A stretch of DNA of 64,000 nt from Chaetorhynchus papuensis (lineage: Eukaryota; Chordata; Aves; Passeriformes; Rhipiduridae), in NCBI GenBank assembly GCA_013396525.1, contig VWYX01001354.1, forward strand, positions 4,595 through 68,594. The letters run 5' to 3'. The notes beneath the pieces were generated by a model. The model had not been told where the DNA came from. It saw nothing but the letters and a program-made list of their open reading frames with translations, and did not search any database. Position numbers and translations under genes: made by a program. Below, piece by piece: positions 11,304-24,995 of this stretch; within the stretch, counting starts at the first letter, position 1, and each line of letters starts with the position of its first letter.

Positions 11304-14300
11304 TCATTTATTCTATAAACAAAACTTAAAACAAGAATATAATGGCAAATAATACATCACTTAGCTCTAGCTTAGGCATCTAATAATCATTAACTTATCT
11401 TTTGTTTTTCTGCCTTGCATCCTAATCAATACAAATTGCTTCTAACCCTTAGCTAAAATTTTAACCTTTTAAAACCTTGACTCACATGCTCCAAGTAAAT
11501 TCATGCAGGTCTCTTTGGCAGGAGCACGTTATGGCTCAGCCGGGCCAGCACTGTCATCCCACAGCTGAGAAACACAGCACACAATGAAACTGTGCCCAGA
11601 GACATCAAAGGAACAGTAATAAAGGGGAGAGAAATTAAGGATCCAGGGCCTCATCACAGCCATGTCTTGGCTGAAGTCCACCACACATTCTAATGACAGG
11701 TGATAAAGAAAATGGAAAATGGGCCAAAAAAAGAAATAATCATGTAACATAACAGAAGATTTTTGAATTCCCAACTTTAAAAATTCTTCCAGATAATACC
11801 TGGCATGCTGCAATTTATGACACTAAAACTCAAGCAGACACTACGACTCAAATTGTACACATGCTAGGTTTATTAAGCTGTGCTCAAAAAAAAAAAAACC
11901 AACATCATTTGGGGGAATTAAAAGAAAAGCAAAATGTTCAAGTGTTTAAAATACCTGACTTCTTGGAAATACAAACAATCGAGACAGCTCTGCTGTCGTG
12001 GCAGTATATTTATTATGAGGCTAGTCCCAATGGGTGAAAAGGTTAAATGTCTGAGCCACTGTGAGAATTACAGGAGGCAGGAAACTATTGCATTAGATCC
12101 CAAGATAATCATGTTTCATTGCTGACCCCGGCAATGCAGCACAGAATACAAATATTAGAATGACAGCACACAGCAACCCTCACTGACTGATAAAGAATAG
12201 GTGTATGTTCAGGAAAAAAAATAGGGATTTGAGCTTTTAACTTCAATGAAATATCAGAGAGGAAGGTCTGGAGTTTTGTCAAAGTCAGAATAAGAAGACA
12301 ACATTTTCTGTAGAAACACAATACCACCATTTGTTGAATGCTCTGATGGTCTGGGCTTCTCAGGACAAAAATACTGAAAGTCACAGAAAAAGTGACAAGA
12401 TTTCATCTTGTGATGCCATCACAAAATTTGCTTCTATTCAGACTGAGATTTTATGCTCAACATAGAGCAAGGTTTTATACGTCCCATGCTATGCAGAAGA
12501 TTAGACCAAACTGTTGTAACAATTATTAAAAACTGAATGATTCTCAGCTGTAACTTGCATTGCTGGAAGCATTTCCTACATAAAAGATTTCAAATGGCAG
12601 CATGGAGAAGTGCATTTCTAATGAAAAAGTAATTTATTAGCCTTCTTTAAAGGGGTCACCAGTGACAGCAATCCTGTTTAGCAACAATAATTTCTTGCTG
12701 TGGAAAAAGGTAGAGTTAAAAACCTGGGAACATGTTACTCACTCGATTTAAGAAACAGCAGCACTGCACATTAATTACCAGCAGGGATCTGACCAAGCCC
12801 CTTAAATGGACTGAAGGGGTCACTCAGGTCCTCTATGACTGGCCGCCTTCTTTGTCCATCACACCTCTGAAAGAAACCCAAACTTTTCAACTGTATTGTG
12901 ATTACCACTGTGTGAAAGAAGGGATGGAAAAAAAAAAAAAACCAACCCAAAGAAACAAATAAAGAAAAGCACATTTTTAATTTCTGCTTTGATAGAAGTA
13001 ACTAGTTATAAACTTTTGCTTTCACTGTAAGGTAGTTGGACACGCTCAAGTAATCTACGTGATTGAGTGCTACAGAATTACCCAGGGGATGGTAACCTGA
13101 CCAATAACACCCAGCAAACATGGATTGAAAGGTCTCCATCCTTCCTCCTGTTGTCCCAGAAAAAGGGCAAAATAAAGTCTCAGTTAGAAGCACAGCCACA
13201 GAAGTTGAAGGAAATTGAAAGAGCTAGAACAGAAACACCTAATGTGCATCACATATTGCAGGACTTTGTCTTACAGCATACAGTACCTGCTCTCCCCACA
13301 CACCACCGGAACAGAAATAACCCAAATGGAAAAACTTTGTGACAGAGTATATAACTAAATACAGAGACCCAGGGATCATGAGCAAAGCAGAAATGAGCAA
13401 ATTATTCCTGAAATAAAATTAGATGCCAATCAAGTTAGAACTGTACCAAATTTCATTAGGCATTTAAGCAGGGAGACATGGGTGATTTGCAGTGGAAGGG
13501 TAAAATATAGATCAAAATCAAATTGCTCAAGGAACCGGAATAATAGATGACAGGGTCGGGCTCAATTCAGAAAGGCAAGCTAATCCAATAACTAAAAATG
13601 AGCTAATAAGATGGACTTGATGAGTCCTGCAGTACTTTAAAGGCTTTGCTATATTATCAAGATTGCCTTAATGCTGTACATCCCTCAGATCTCACATTTT
13701 CTTACTGCTCTTCACAAAAAAGTGACTGCTGGGAACTGTAGAGGCATTTGTGCTCAAGAACAAGAGGGAACAGAATTAAAACGAAGACAGCTTCAAATTA
13801 ACAGTGTAAGAAGGATGAAGTCATCTTTTAAAGGTGACCATTGCCCCAGCAGACATAAGAAGCTCTCTTGTGTGAACTTAGAGATAATTTCTGAAAGATT
13901 GAAACATTTCACAGGAAGACTGAGATGAACTTCTGCATGCTTTTTTAAAAAGGATGAAGAAGAGCCTGTTCAAGTGATAATCTATTATAATGAAGGCCTA
14001 GAGACTGAAGCAAAATTCATGGATGAAGAGGAAACCAAAATAAAAACATGTAGCTTAACCTGCATTAAAATTCTGGGCATGTCCTTAAATGATTCCAGAA
14101 ACTGAAACACTGGGTAACATCTGGCAGTAACTGGAGGGATGGGAAGAGGATACAGCTAAGATAAGAAACCAATGCTTTGGTGAAGAGTCTCAGTGAAAAC
14201 TGAGGGACATGAAATATCAAAGGTATTACGGTTACCGGCCAAAAAATCCCCACAAACCTTTATGATCAAATTAGGATAGCAGCAATGTACCCAAGGGGAT

Positions 14301-17033
14301 GAGAAGGACTGCAGAGACAGAAGATTCAGATCATGAGCACATGTGAAGGTCCTGGTGTCACAGCTACTAAAGGGGGGGAAAAAAACCACCAACAGGTAAT
14401 TAGCAAGGGAAAAGGCCACTATATGTTCAAATAAAGACAGATTCAAAGGAGCACAACAAGCCATCCCCAGCAGGTTATTTTCAAGGGACAATATTTTGGT
14501 GCTGATTTAGCTAACAGATGTCTATGAAAGAGGTGAGGGAGAACTAGATTTCTGTGATTTACTCAAACTGGGCAATAGTGCCCAACCCAAAAGAAACAGA
14601 AAGGTGGGAGTGTCCAAGTGAATGTACTTATAACTGGCTGAGCCCCACAGTGCCAGTACAGGTATCTAACAGGAGCTGGAGGGACTGCAGTTTATTAAAG
14701 AAAGCAGCACAGGCAGCAGCCCCTGCATCAGACACAGCTCTGCAGTCTGGTCAGTGCTGCAGCAGGCAGGAGACAGAATCCTAAATACACTGAATAGTCC
14801 CAAATCCAACAGAACAAGCCCTAAACCTTTCCACTTCACAAACAGTTTCACTTGCAGCTAAATAACTGAAAGCCACAGTTCAATATCATAATTATTCTGA
14901 CACTGTCACTATCCTCAAAAGCCTATCTTTTAGCTGAGATATTAAGATAATTCAATAGCAAAGAATGCTTTCCATGTAGAAATCAGTTATCATCCATGAG
15001 TTTCACAGAAAAGTTAAAAGTTAGGCAGGAGTTACAAGTCAGGCAAAAAAGAAACGAGAAACTATACTGCAAACGCAGGAACACTTCCTGTGGAACCACA
15101 CTCATTTTGCATCACCTCTCTGCGTGCATCAGTCCTCTCCAGCACTCGACTAAGTTAATTATTCATTAACTTACAAAAATTCTTCTTCCTCCTCAGATAG
15201 CTGAAACTTACAGACACCACTTCAGTATGAATAAATAATAACATATTGACAGGAATATGGTGTTCATATGGTCAGGAGGATGGTGGAGATGGATCAATGC
15301 TCAATTTATACACTAAAAAGATACCACAGCAATCATGGCTTTATACGTCACCACATCATTTTGATAATGGTTTTCAATACTGAAGACAATACCCAACATT
15401 CTTCAAAGAGTGGCAAGTACCTACATTTACGTGCCTCAAAGGCCTTTGAATTTTAAAAGCCAAGCAGTCAGTGCTTTCTAAATATCAAGTTCCCTGGAAG
15501 CTAGTTTCAAACTGGGCACTCATAAGTAATTCATTGCTGTTGTTATTTTGGAAGCTTCCTGGAAAGGTTAATGCTAGTTAGTATTTCCCCTCAAAAAATG
15601 GAGCAGAAACCCTTCTCTATCTAGGACACTTCATACTTTTAAATGCAAAAAAACATACTAACCTTTCAGTTTGAAGAGCATGGAGTCTGGGATCTGGTAA
15701 AGGGAAAGAATCCAAATCCCTTCCACACACTCATTTTGACAATCTGTGGCTGTGTACACATTTCCTTAGCTCTCAAAAGAGGTGATACTATTATCAGACT
15801 TGGATTTTGTTGTTCAAATTATCAAATAAGATACGGCAGTGTTAATGTTTTCAACCTGGCTGCTTAATTTGCTATGGAACTTCTGTTAAGGGCAGTCCCA
15901 AAACAGAAGTTTTTAGCCTGTTTTTAACTAGACACATGCTGTAAGCATTATTAATGGCAGCGAGAGCAGATTATAAATGTTTACACTCTTCAGGAATAGT
16001 TATATGCTCTTTTTAAGTGAGATAGTAAAAAAAACCATTTTGCTTAAAAAGAAAATAAGTCAGAAACTTCACATTCTCTCTGGCTACAAAAACATTTTAC
16101 TTGGTAAGTAGTTTGTGTGTGTACAAGTCACCAGTTGATGCTGCAACTGTGCATTTTTACTGACTTTTCAAAATGCTTCAGAAAGTCCACATAAATCTTT
16201 GAGGGTAAATCACATATCAAGAAAGACAGAAAGGCTATTGTGATTCTCTGTTGAAACAGTTATGGTCCCAGTAGGCAAAAAAACCCCAGTAAAATTATAC
16301 AGCCAATTTAAATGCTGCTGAAATAGCCTCACAATAGGCAGAAAATGTCCCTGGTTTTCCCCCAAAGTACTGTGGATGTCATCTGTGACTATTACTCAAA
16401 CCATAAGGGTTAGTGCATTTCTGTACACAGAACTTAAATTGGCAAACCCCTACTACAGAGAGCAATTCTGAGATAAACTAATTAGATTTTAAGCTGCTAA
16501 AACACCGACAGTGAGTGATGGCCTGGCTGCTTGCCCTATTATTTCTGCTGAACCAGAAAGAAACCCTTCTGTTAATAACAGCACATTACTAGAAGTGTTT
16601 TAAGATAAGACTCTACCTGCAATGAGGAGGTCCCATTAGAGCAATCTCAAAGTGCTTTACAAAGGTCCCTGAAAGATCAGCAGATGACAGCGTGTGTTAA
16701 AAGCCAGCACTGATGACATTCACTCAGTTTATTGTGAAGCGCAGTGTTGAAATTACAAAGCTTCCCACAAACTATTATTCATATGTACAATAAGCAGAAA
16801 TCATATAAGAAAGACCCAGTCAATTTCCTAAAATACAGTTTAACACGTGTAACAAGGGGGTACATGTTCCAATGTTTTGTTTGCCGTGGATTTTTTTAGG
16901 GCAGTTCTCCATTTACAAGATACCAGAGCTTCCATCACTGATCTTTGGGCATTTTTATTCAGTAAATCAACACAGTCTCTTTTCCACTAAGTTGCTCTTG
17001 CATTAAGTTTCTTTATTTTCGTTTCAAGTAGGT

Positions 17034-17075
17034 AAGAAGGTAATAGGTAATATTACCAAGAAGGTAATAGGTAAT
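17034..17075 (+). repeat. 18-bp direct repeat, two copies
   Basis: AAGAAGGTAATAGGTAAT occurs exactly at 17034-17051 and again at 17058-17075, separated by 6 bases (TATTAC). It is probably a small slippage duplication. Confidence 0.95.
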
Positions 17076-20000
17076 AGTCATGAGGAAAGCAGAACGGGGA
17101 AAAAACATAATTTATTTTATACTTGAATGTTTTATCACAAGTCTTTGCCGTATCTTCAGCAGCCACAAAATTAGAGCCTAAAAAACCATCACTGGTTTAA
17201 AAACTAGATAATGCTACTACAACTTTTTATGTATATATAAACACACCCCCATATAAGTGTATTTATAGATGGCAAAAAAGATGTTAGTGCCAAAAGCCTA
17301 AACCCCCTAAAGGGCAGAGTTCCAGGGGTGCCAGCAATAGACTTGCCTCACTTTCTCCACTAGGATTGCAAATAAATGATTTTTTTTTCAAAATAGGCTA
17401 CTTGGCTGAATATATGCATTTTGACTGTTATTTTCTATCTCTTCACAGGCAAGGATCAATAGCATTGGCCCAAATTTCTTCCCAGCATATGTGACCATGG
17501 CAAGAGAACACAGATCTCCTGGTCCCATGGGAAATGATCTGTATCAGCTGTAAGGCAGCAGGAAGGATAACAGACAAATAAGCAGGAAATGCTATAGGAA
17601 ATGGGAGGGAAGAGAAGAAATAAACCTCAGTGCTGTAAGACAAAGATCCTTTCAGACCCTTAACTTTCCCACTCCAGCTGCTCGGATCAAGACCAGTCCT
17701 AATTTTGGAGTACACAAGATACAGGGAGCTGTAAGAACTCCAAAGGAGCTTCGACTTCAAAAGAAAGCTTCACTGAATTTTCCAGGTATTTGCCTTCCCC
17801 ATTTCCTCACTAACAGCACATCTAACATCCATTTTGTGAGAAGAGCAAATTGCTTGTCCAGGATGCACAGACTATTCCATGGCAATAGCAATTAATCTCC
17901 TGACACGGCAGAGACAGCAGCGAATTTGTGCATCCTAACACCTTGATCAATTTTATTGAACAAAGCTGCTGCCCCTTCTAAAACTGCATCTGAAGGAAAT
18001 ATCCTGGACTGCCTCTTTAGGCCAGATCCCTCTTTAGCATAGATTACTCATTATTTTTGAGGCAAAATAAGGAACAAGGCTCAAACATTTAAAGTCACAT
18101 TTCTTCATCCACAAAAGCATCCTCAACTCTTCCGAGAGATGGGGAGCTAGGCAGCACACGAGATGCTGACACAGAGAGCTAAAGGAAATTCAGTTTCAAG
18201 GCTGGTTAGGTTTCAACCTTCATTTTAGCCTATTGAAAAGCACTGAAAAACCACATTTCTGAAAACACGTGAGAAGGAAAAAATAATAAGGAGAAAAACA
18301 CTCAGTCATTCTAAGCACATTTCTAACAATTGCAGACCAATTTTCTGCTTTCACTGATGAAATGCCACTCAATTCCTGCATGCCAAGGAGTTCATATGAA
18401 GCTGAAACTTAAGTCTAGAATCTCACAGCACACTGGGTAAAATGAAAAGCTCCTACAAAGATGATCATTCCCCCACATTAAAACTGCACCTGATATCTGG
18501 GTCAGCTGGAAAATGATCACATACAACATATGCCCACAGTGCCAGCATGGTGGGCAAGTGAGCCTGCAATCTGTCGTTTTAACACTAAAAATAAAAACAT
18601 CTTTGACAAAAAAAAAAATCAGGTATTTTGCCTTCCATCTACTGTCCCTTCCTTCCTTGCTAGGAGCCAATTAGAGACCCATCAATTACATTTTCAAGCT
18701 GCTTTGTGATAAGCATACTTTCACACCTAATTACTCTGCTTACTCTATCAGCCAGAAAAAGTCTCATTTCTTTTTGCAGGTACCCTCTGGGTTTATTCAC
18801 AATATCTCCTGTAATGGTCTGGGCCTGAATTTATCTTCCCTGACTAAACAGGCTGGTTTGAATCACCTACCCTTTTCTATCTATTATTTCCAAATGTCTT
18901 TCCTATTATTCCACGGAGGTTTCATGCCTGCACAGCCTGTATTTTCTGAGCATCAAATTGACAGCATCAGATTCTTTGAGGTTTGGGGAGTATTTTTTGT
19001 TTTCCTTGTATACATCAGCAGGATCTTTAAAAAAAAAAAAACAAACCAAGCTGAAATGCCACAAATAGTTGCTTTATGACAATGGTAAGGAATACTTATC
19101 AATACTTATAAATATTGTTATGTGTGGATATGTAAATATCTGTAGCAATTATAAGTGGGGATATTTACTGCACTGAGAGCATGCAAACACATTTAAAGTA
19201 GTTGGATCTTGTACTTAATTGAGGTGGGGGAGGGAGACAGGGGAAGGGCTGCCTTTAAGAACTCCCCTCCCTGCTTGGATTCTGTCCAAGTTGACAGCCT
19301 GTAATATAAAGCAGCCTAATACTAAAGATTATTTTCCATGCATATATTAAGCATGGAATGTAACTTGCTTTTACTTGTTTGGAAAAAAAACCAATCATAC
19401 AGCTTATCTACAGAACAACCGTACTTGGATGTTATATCCTGCACATTTCAAGCTCATTTTATAGTTGGTGCTGCTCACTTCCATAGTTATTTGCTTCACT
19501 ATTTTAAATAATACATTTTTCATTAAAGAAAAGAAAAAGCCACAACAAAGAAGAAGTGTTTTCTCTCCCACTCACTCCCCTACACAATTTATTCATTCAG
19601 CAGTCCTGGAAATTCAGTGGGGAATTATCAGCCTTCTGTTCAGCTACAGACCAGCTCCAGGGACACAAGTAGGAGGGTTAAAAAAAAAAAAAAGGCAGCT
19701 GTGAATTATGGCTGCCATCAACACCAAACCTGACTGAACAATCTTTCTGATAAATTACAGAAAAGAAGATAAGACAGAAAGAAAATTATTTTCTTTACTG
19801 ATAAATGCTAAAGAAATAAGATGACAAAGAAAACCTGATACTTCAGTGAATTTGGTAGTTTAATAAAAATGAGCGCTGTATGACTTAAGAAATCAAACCA
19901 GCTGTTCTGAACCCAAAATATTACAAGTAACTACTGCACCTTTGTGCTAAAGGAAGAGAGGGCACAGCCTTACCTCTGCCAGGGGAGGAAGGCCAGCCTG

Positions 20001-21124
20001 TGGTATTTGTCAGCCCCCTGCTTCCCAGCTGCTGCCTTGGCCATGGGTGAAATAAGGAGCACACAGAGAGAGGAGGGGGTGCTGATGCAGCTGCTCAGAT
20101 CTCCAACAAGAAGTGCTTACAGAATCACACAGGTATTATAGGAAGATATTATAGCAAGAACCAGTCACTGAACCTAACCACCTCAGAGAGGTGCCTCCTC
20201 AGGCAGCCACAGGAGACCCATGGTCCCAGAACAGACCGACCCACTGCACTGGGAAAAGCTGCAGCCACCAAGAACATCCTCCAGGCTCCAAGGAAAGAGT
20301 GAGCATGAAGTGCCACCCACAGATAAAAATCTGGCACAACATGAATATGCTCAAAGTATGATTTCTCAGCTAAGAAGTCTGGGCAAAGAAGACTTGCCCT
20401 TTTCTTCTTCGGTTCGAGGGTTTTGTTTGCTGTAGGTTCTGAGTTTTTTTTTTTATTTTACATTATCCCAGAGATAAAAAGATAAAACTTCCATTGTAAG
20501 TGACACAAAAGCCTTTCTTAGAGCTCAAAGAGACAGGATGTCCTTGTATCAGCCTCCACCAACAGGATGGGGTCCATGAGGGTATCACTGATAGCACACA
20601 GCAAAGTGAGATATAAAACGCTGTCCAGTGCCATACAGATGCACCCAGTTAGCTGGGAATGAGCTAGACCAGGCACCAAAATGAGTGTGAGCTTTGTTTG
20701 GTATCCTGTTCCCCTTCAAACCCTCAGATGTTTCCAGGTTCTTGGGTAAAGTAGTTTTCAAGTAAATGATAAAACTTACAGGTTTTCATACCTACAGCTT
20801 GCATTTACAGGGCACAGGGCAAGGAATACGTGGATTTTGAGATGCCTAACCTTACAAAAGGAAATGCATCTGCCCACCTGAAGTCACTGATGCTAGAGAG
20901 CAGCTGAAGTTAATGGCAAGGAAAGAACAAGATAATTTCTAATGATGTCTCTAACAAATCTTTTCCAACTCATTTCAGAAAGCCAAGACAGAAGGTGAGA
21001 ATTAAGCCAGGCAAGCGTTGTTCCTACATGAGAAAATATTCCTGCCAAAAAATGGATTTCATAGTCATATGAACTTTATCCAACACAAGAAACCAGAATA
21101 TCTACCCATGCTATGTCTTCATTG

Positions 21125-21174
21125 CTTATTCAAGACTATTTTTACCATCCTTATTCAAGACTATTTTTACCATC
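21125..21174 (+). repeat. 25-bp tandem duplication
   Basis: Two exact, directly adjacent copies of a 25-base unit beginning CTTATTCAAGACTATT lie at 21125-21149 and 21150-21174. A third unit starts CTTACC and then diverges. Exact identity suggests a recent duplication or a polymorphic minisatellite seed. Confidence 0.95.
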
Positions 21175-23761
21175 CTTACCATTCCAATATTGCTATCTTG
21201 GAATAGAGCTTTACCCATAGGGTTCTGAGATTCCAGAAAATCCATTTAGATAAGTGATTTCCTGCATGTCTCTTCTTCCAGGTACCTGTAAGAACTTTGC
21301 CGTGGAGTGAATTTAAGTCAATTGACATCAAGACTATATTTAGGTTAGTTACTCATTCACCTCTCAAGAGAAGTGATTTCAGAGCTGTGAGGCATCCCTA
21401 CATCGTGCACTCAGAGCCACTCACAAGCTCTCATTTAGCCAGTTGTATTATGTGAAACGTTATTACACAAATTTAGGAGTTACTGGGATCCAGGGATTTT
21501 ATCTTGCTATGTTTTCCTTTAGGTCAAGAAATAAAGTTTGACTGTGAATAATTGCCAGGGTCGGGTACCACAACTTAAGGAATGATTAATTCGTTTCCAG
21601 AGGCAGGGCCTCCCAGGGGGAGGAACATCACCTCTACCTCACCCCTTCCAATAAATCCCCAACCACAAACAAATACACCCTCCCATCATACAACTTTCCA
21701 TTCGGGATGTTCCTTCTCCACTACAGAGACAGCTAACACCCCCTACTCTATAGATATGATTTACAGATACATTTTTTTTGTGATACAAACACCTCACTCC
21801 TAAAGCAAGCCAGATGCAGCAATTACTGTACTCCCTTAAATAAACACATTGATCAAAGTCTTTAGAGGGAGCTGGATTTATCCCACTGCCTTAGGGCCAG
21901 CATTAATCACAGGTGAGGTCATATATACCCTTCAGAAATCTTGACTAGTAACTCTACTTATCCTTTGAATTTGCACAGTGAAACAGCTGCTCAACTCCCT
22001 AGCAGCTCAAGATGTAAGAATAAGTATATACACATTTATTTTGTAAAATGTTGTCCTGAAGAAGCACATTAGAAAACTTAAACGTTCTTTATTTTCATCT
22101 GTCCTCCCTCTTCCTTTCCCCCAAATATCACTAATGCTCCTGTCAAATGTGATTTTTACCTTAATCAGGACCTAGAGAATGACAACTATCTTGAAGGATC
22201 TCAAGACTAAAGTGGATTCCAGAAATTTCAGCCCTACCAAATTCAAATGGAAGCTCAAGACATCTCAGCTGATATTTTAAGATGCAGATTTACTCTCCTA
22301 CCTGGTAAAATATACAAACTTAGTGGCCATATGAAGTGGTAGTGATTTTATTCAGCATGTAAGATGAATGTAAACTTCAAAAAAGTTCCCTGGACTGACA
22401 TTATCAGCAATATCATTGTTCTTTAAGTATAAGTGAAGCATTTCACCCTAAAAGGGTTGAAAAAAGGAATCAGGTTCACTTCAAGTCACAAAGAACAATA
22501 GAAGCAGTGCAAAAGAGACTCAGCATTAGTAGAGAAAAAGCAGCAGCACTGCAAAACCCATTTCAGGAGCCAAAATGGCAACAAGATTGATCCCATTGTT
22601 TTTTAAGTGGATTTTCAATAAAGATGCAAAAGAATTCTCAATCCAGGAAAGCACTTAAGCACGTGATAACCTTAGCCTGTAAACAGGCCTCCAGGTTTCC
22701 ATGGCACTAACAACAAAGAAGATGTTTCATTGGATTAGGACAGAACTCCTTATTTTCTCCTTGCAGCTATTCAAGTAATTATTTCAGGCTGAACAAGGTC
22801 TGGGTTATTCACAGACAGATCCATTATTACCTGAAAAAAAAGATCAGTCAGATATACTAACCAATATATTATCCTGGGTGTTTTTCACAATCCTAAAACC
22901 GAAAATTTCTTAGTTATTCCATTTTCAGGGAAACTCACATAACTCTAAATACACAAGTAACACAGTATCATCTATAAACAATCTTTTTTTTAAGTCATTA
23001 GATAAAAGGTGAGGTAACACAATTCTGGGAACTTCTATTATATTTAGCATACCCATGGCAATATTTTGGAAGAATCAGATAATGGCTAACTACTTTCAAA
23101 ACAGCCCATCTTCCATGTTTTAGAGATAGTAATATACAATAATGAATATTTCACAAAAGAAATGGGTTCTTGGCCTGTTTCCCCAGTGAAGCTTAGTGCT
23201 TATTTTAATACAGAGAGACAAATGCACGCCTGCTTTTTAACAAAACTCCACACCATTAGCAAATTAGGGAATGATCTCACAAGACCATGGTATCTTTTTT
23301 GACTAATTGAGTTTTATTTGCCATCTGCAGCAGCATCAAAGGCATAACTTAGCACGGCTCCAATGAAAGGGAAAGCTGAAGTCATGTAACATAAAAATTC
23401 AAAACAAGTTAATTTGTTTTCCTCCAGCAACAAATTTAGGAAACGTATAATCCTGAGCAAAACATGCTCTCAAGTTTCCACCCAATCTGTCCTGCTGTGC
23501 CATCACAGCCAAAGCCAAGGACTATTTCAGGGTCCTCCCTTTTCCTACCAGCCCCAGATAATTGCCCTCATGCAGTGGTTAACCCAAAAAACTACCCAGG
23601 AGCAGAGATGCTAGATGGAAATAAAAGTGAAACAGACTTTCTTTAAAACTTTTATAATGAACTACTTTTACTTAGTTAAGGAACATTTGACTGTGTTATT
23701 TCAGCTGGTTTTGATTCAGATCTGTGTTGTCTGAGTGTCAGTACAAAACCCTGAGGAATTG

Positions 23762-23975
23762 CCTCACTGCACCTGCAGAAAGGAACTCCATGGACCCACA
23801 CCCCTTAAAGAACTCAACAGCTGAAGAACAAAATTCAATAAATTGTTTAATGGTTGTCACATAACTAGACATGAATTAGATGTCATAAAACAGGAAAGAT
23901 ATCTAGAGAGAGTTAAGGAGTCAAAGGCCTACACACCCCAGAAAATTTGATTAGTACACTGCAGGTGCAGTAAGG
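23762..23975. repeat. 17-bp inverted repeat flanking 180 bp
   Basis: The arm CCTCACTGCACCTGCAG (23762-23778) is the reverse complement, with one mismatch, of CTGCAGGTGCAGTAAGG (23959-23975). The 180 bases between are AT-rich and non-coding. The layout is that of a small MITE-like element, but no target-site duplication is evident and no family is recognised. Confidence 0.4.
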
Positions 23976-24460
23976 GAGCCACTTCATAGGCTTTCACAGC
24001 CCAGAGAACTTAATCAATAGTAATTGTCTAACCAGGACAGAAAATTTGTTAAAGCACTGTTTAGCTGGATAAAACTTGGGTTATCCATTAAACAAAGACA
24101 GATGAGATGTTCTGGCAGCAATTAAAAGACACAAAACACCTATACCATGATGCAGTAAATTGGGCAGACTTTGGGTAGCGACTATAAAAAGAAATTGGAT
24201 GTTATAGTGTATATAAATGTCTGAAAATTGCTGTTTCTTTGAACACAGCAAATAAATTCCCACTGTGTGCCCAGCCTTGACTCAAAATTGTTACTAGGCA
24301 TGTTTGTCTAACAGCTTTCTGCTGTTAGATTGGAAGCTCTTTGTTTCAACAGGGCATTTCTCTCAGCCAACATGTAACATTCAGATGCTTTAGGATGGGC
24401 TGGTCACAGCCCTGATGGCAGAAGCACCTCAAATCAGGAACTGGCTGGTCCCCACACCTT

Positions 24461-24995
24461 TCACAGAATCACAGAATTGCCAGGTTGGAAGAGACCTTCA
24501 AGATCATCGAGTCCAACCCATGCCCCAACACCTCAACTAAACTAAACCATGGCACTGAGCACTACATCCAATCTCTTTTTAAACACACCCAGGGATGGTG
24601 ACTCCACCACCTCGCCAGGTAGACTATTCCAATATTTTATCACTCTTTCTGTAAAAAACTTCTTCCTAATATCCAATCTACATTTTCCTTGGTGCAGCTC
24701 AAGACTGTGTCCTCTTGTTCTGTCAGCTGCTGCCTGGAAAAAGAGACCAAACCCCACCTCACTACAAACACCTTTCAGGGAGTTGTAGAGAGTGATAAGG
24801 TCACCTCTGAGTCTCCTTTTCTCCAGGCTAAACACCCCCAGCTCCCTCAGACGTTCCTCACAGGGCTTGTGTTCCAAGCCCCTCACCAGCCTTGTTGCCT
24901 CCTCTGGACACGCTCAAGTGTCTCCACGTCCTTCCTGAGCTGAGGGGCCCAGAACTGGACACAGCACTCGAGGTGTGGCCTCACCAGTGCCGAGT
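24461..24995 (-). mobile_element. CR1 LINE, 3' fragment with open ORF2 end
   Basis: A classic CR1 fragment in minus orientation. On the + strand it begins with the reversed tail TCACAGAATCACAGAATT, then AGACCTTCAAGATCATCGAG, and ends at GGCCTCACCAGTGCCGAG, where the copy is 5'-truncated. The minus-strand frame 24886 to 24542 is open for about 114 codons and encodes the C-terminal, post-catalytic part of the reverse-transcriptase ORF2. Recognisable segments in order are RLRELGVFSLEKRRLRGD, ADRTRGHSLELHQGKCRLDI and NSLPGEVVESPSLGVFKKR. The polymerase catalytic core and the endonuclease are absent, so the copy cannot move. The intact frame suggests it is younger than the other two CR1 copies in the window. 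Confidence 0.97.

Larger units (their letters stand above)
11304..24460. other. Non-coding unique sequence
   Basis: About 13 kb without a supported gene. It holds scattered homopolymers (A-runs at 11887, 12929, 19028 and 19680; a T-run at 20445) and the small tandem duplications listed separately at 17034 and 21125. A stretch at 16629-16670 containing CTCAAAGTGCTTTACAAAGG recalls ancient amniote repeats but is too short to assign. No long frame has a recognisable domain. Confidence 0.5.

Noticed and set aside
10618..11352. Frames of 174-244 codons
   Set aside because: They consist almost entirely of X because they run through the N gap.
16629..16670. CTCAAAGTGCTTTACAAAGG as an ancient SINE/LINE fragment
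   Set aside because: Too short to distinguish from chance without a profile search.
20405..20425. tRNA B-box-like GGTTCGAGGG
   Set aside because: No matching A box or cloverleaf at tRNA spacing.
24549..24943. Plus-strand frames within the CR1 at 24461-24995
   Set aside because: Antisense shadows of the CR1 ORF2 fragment.
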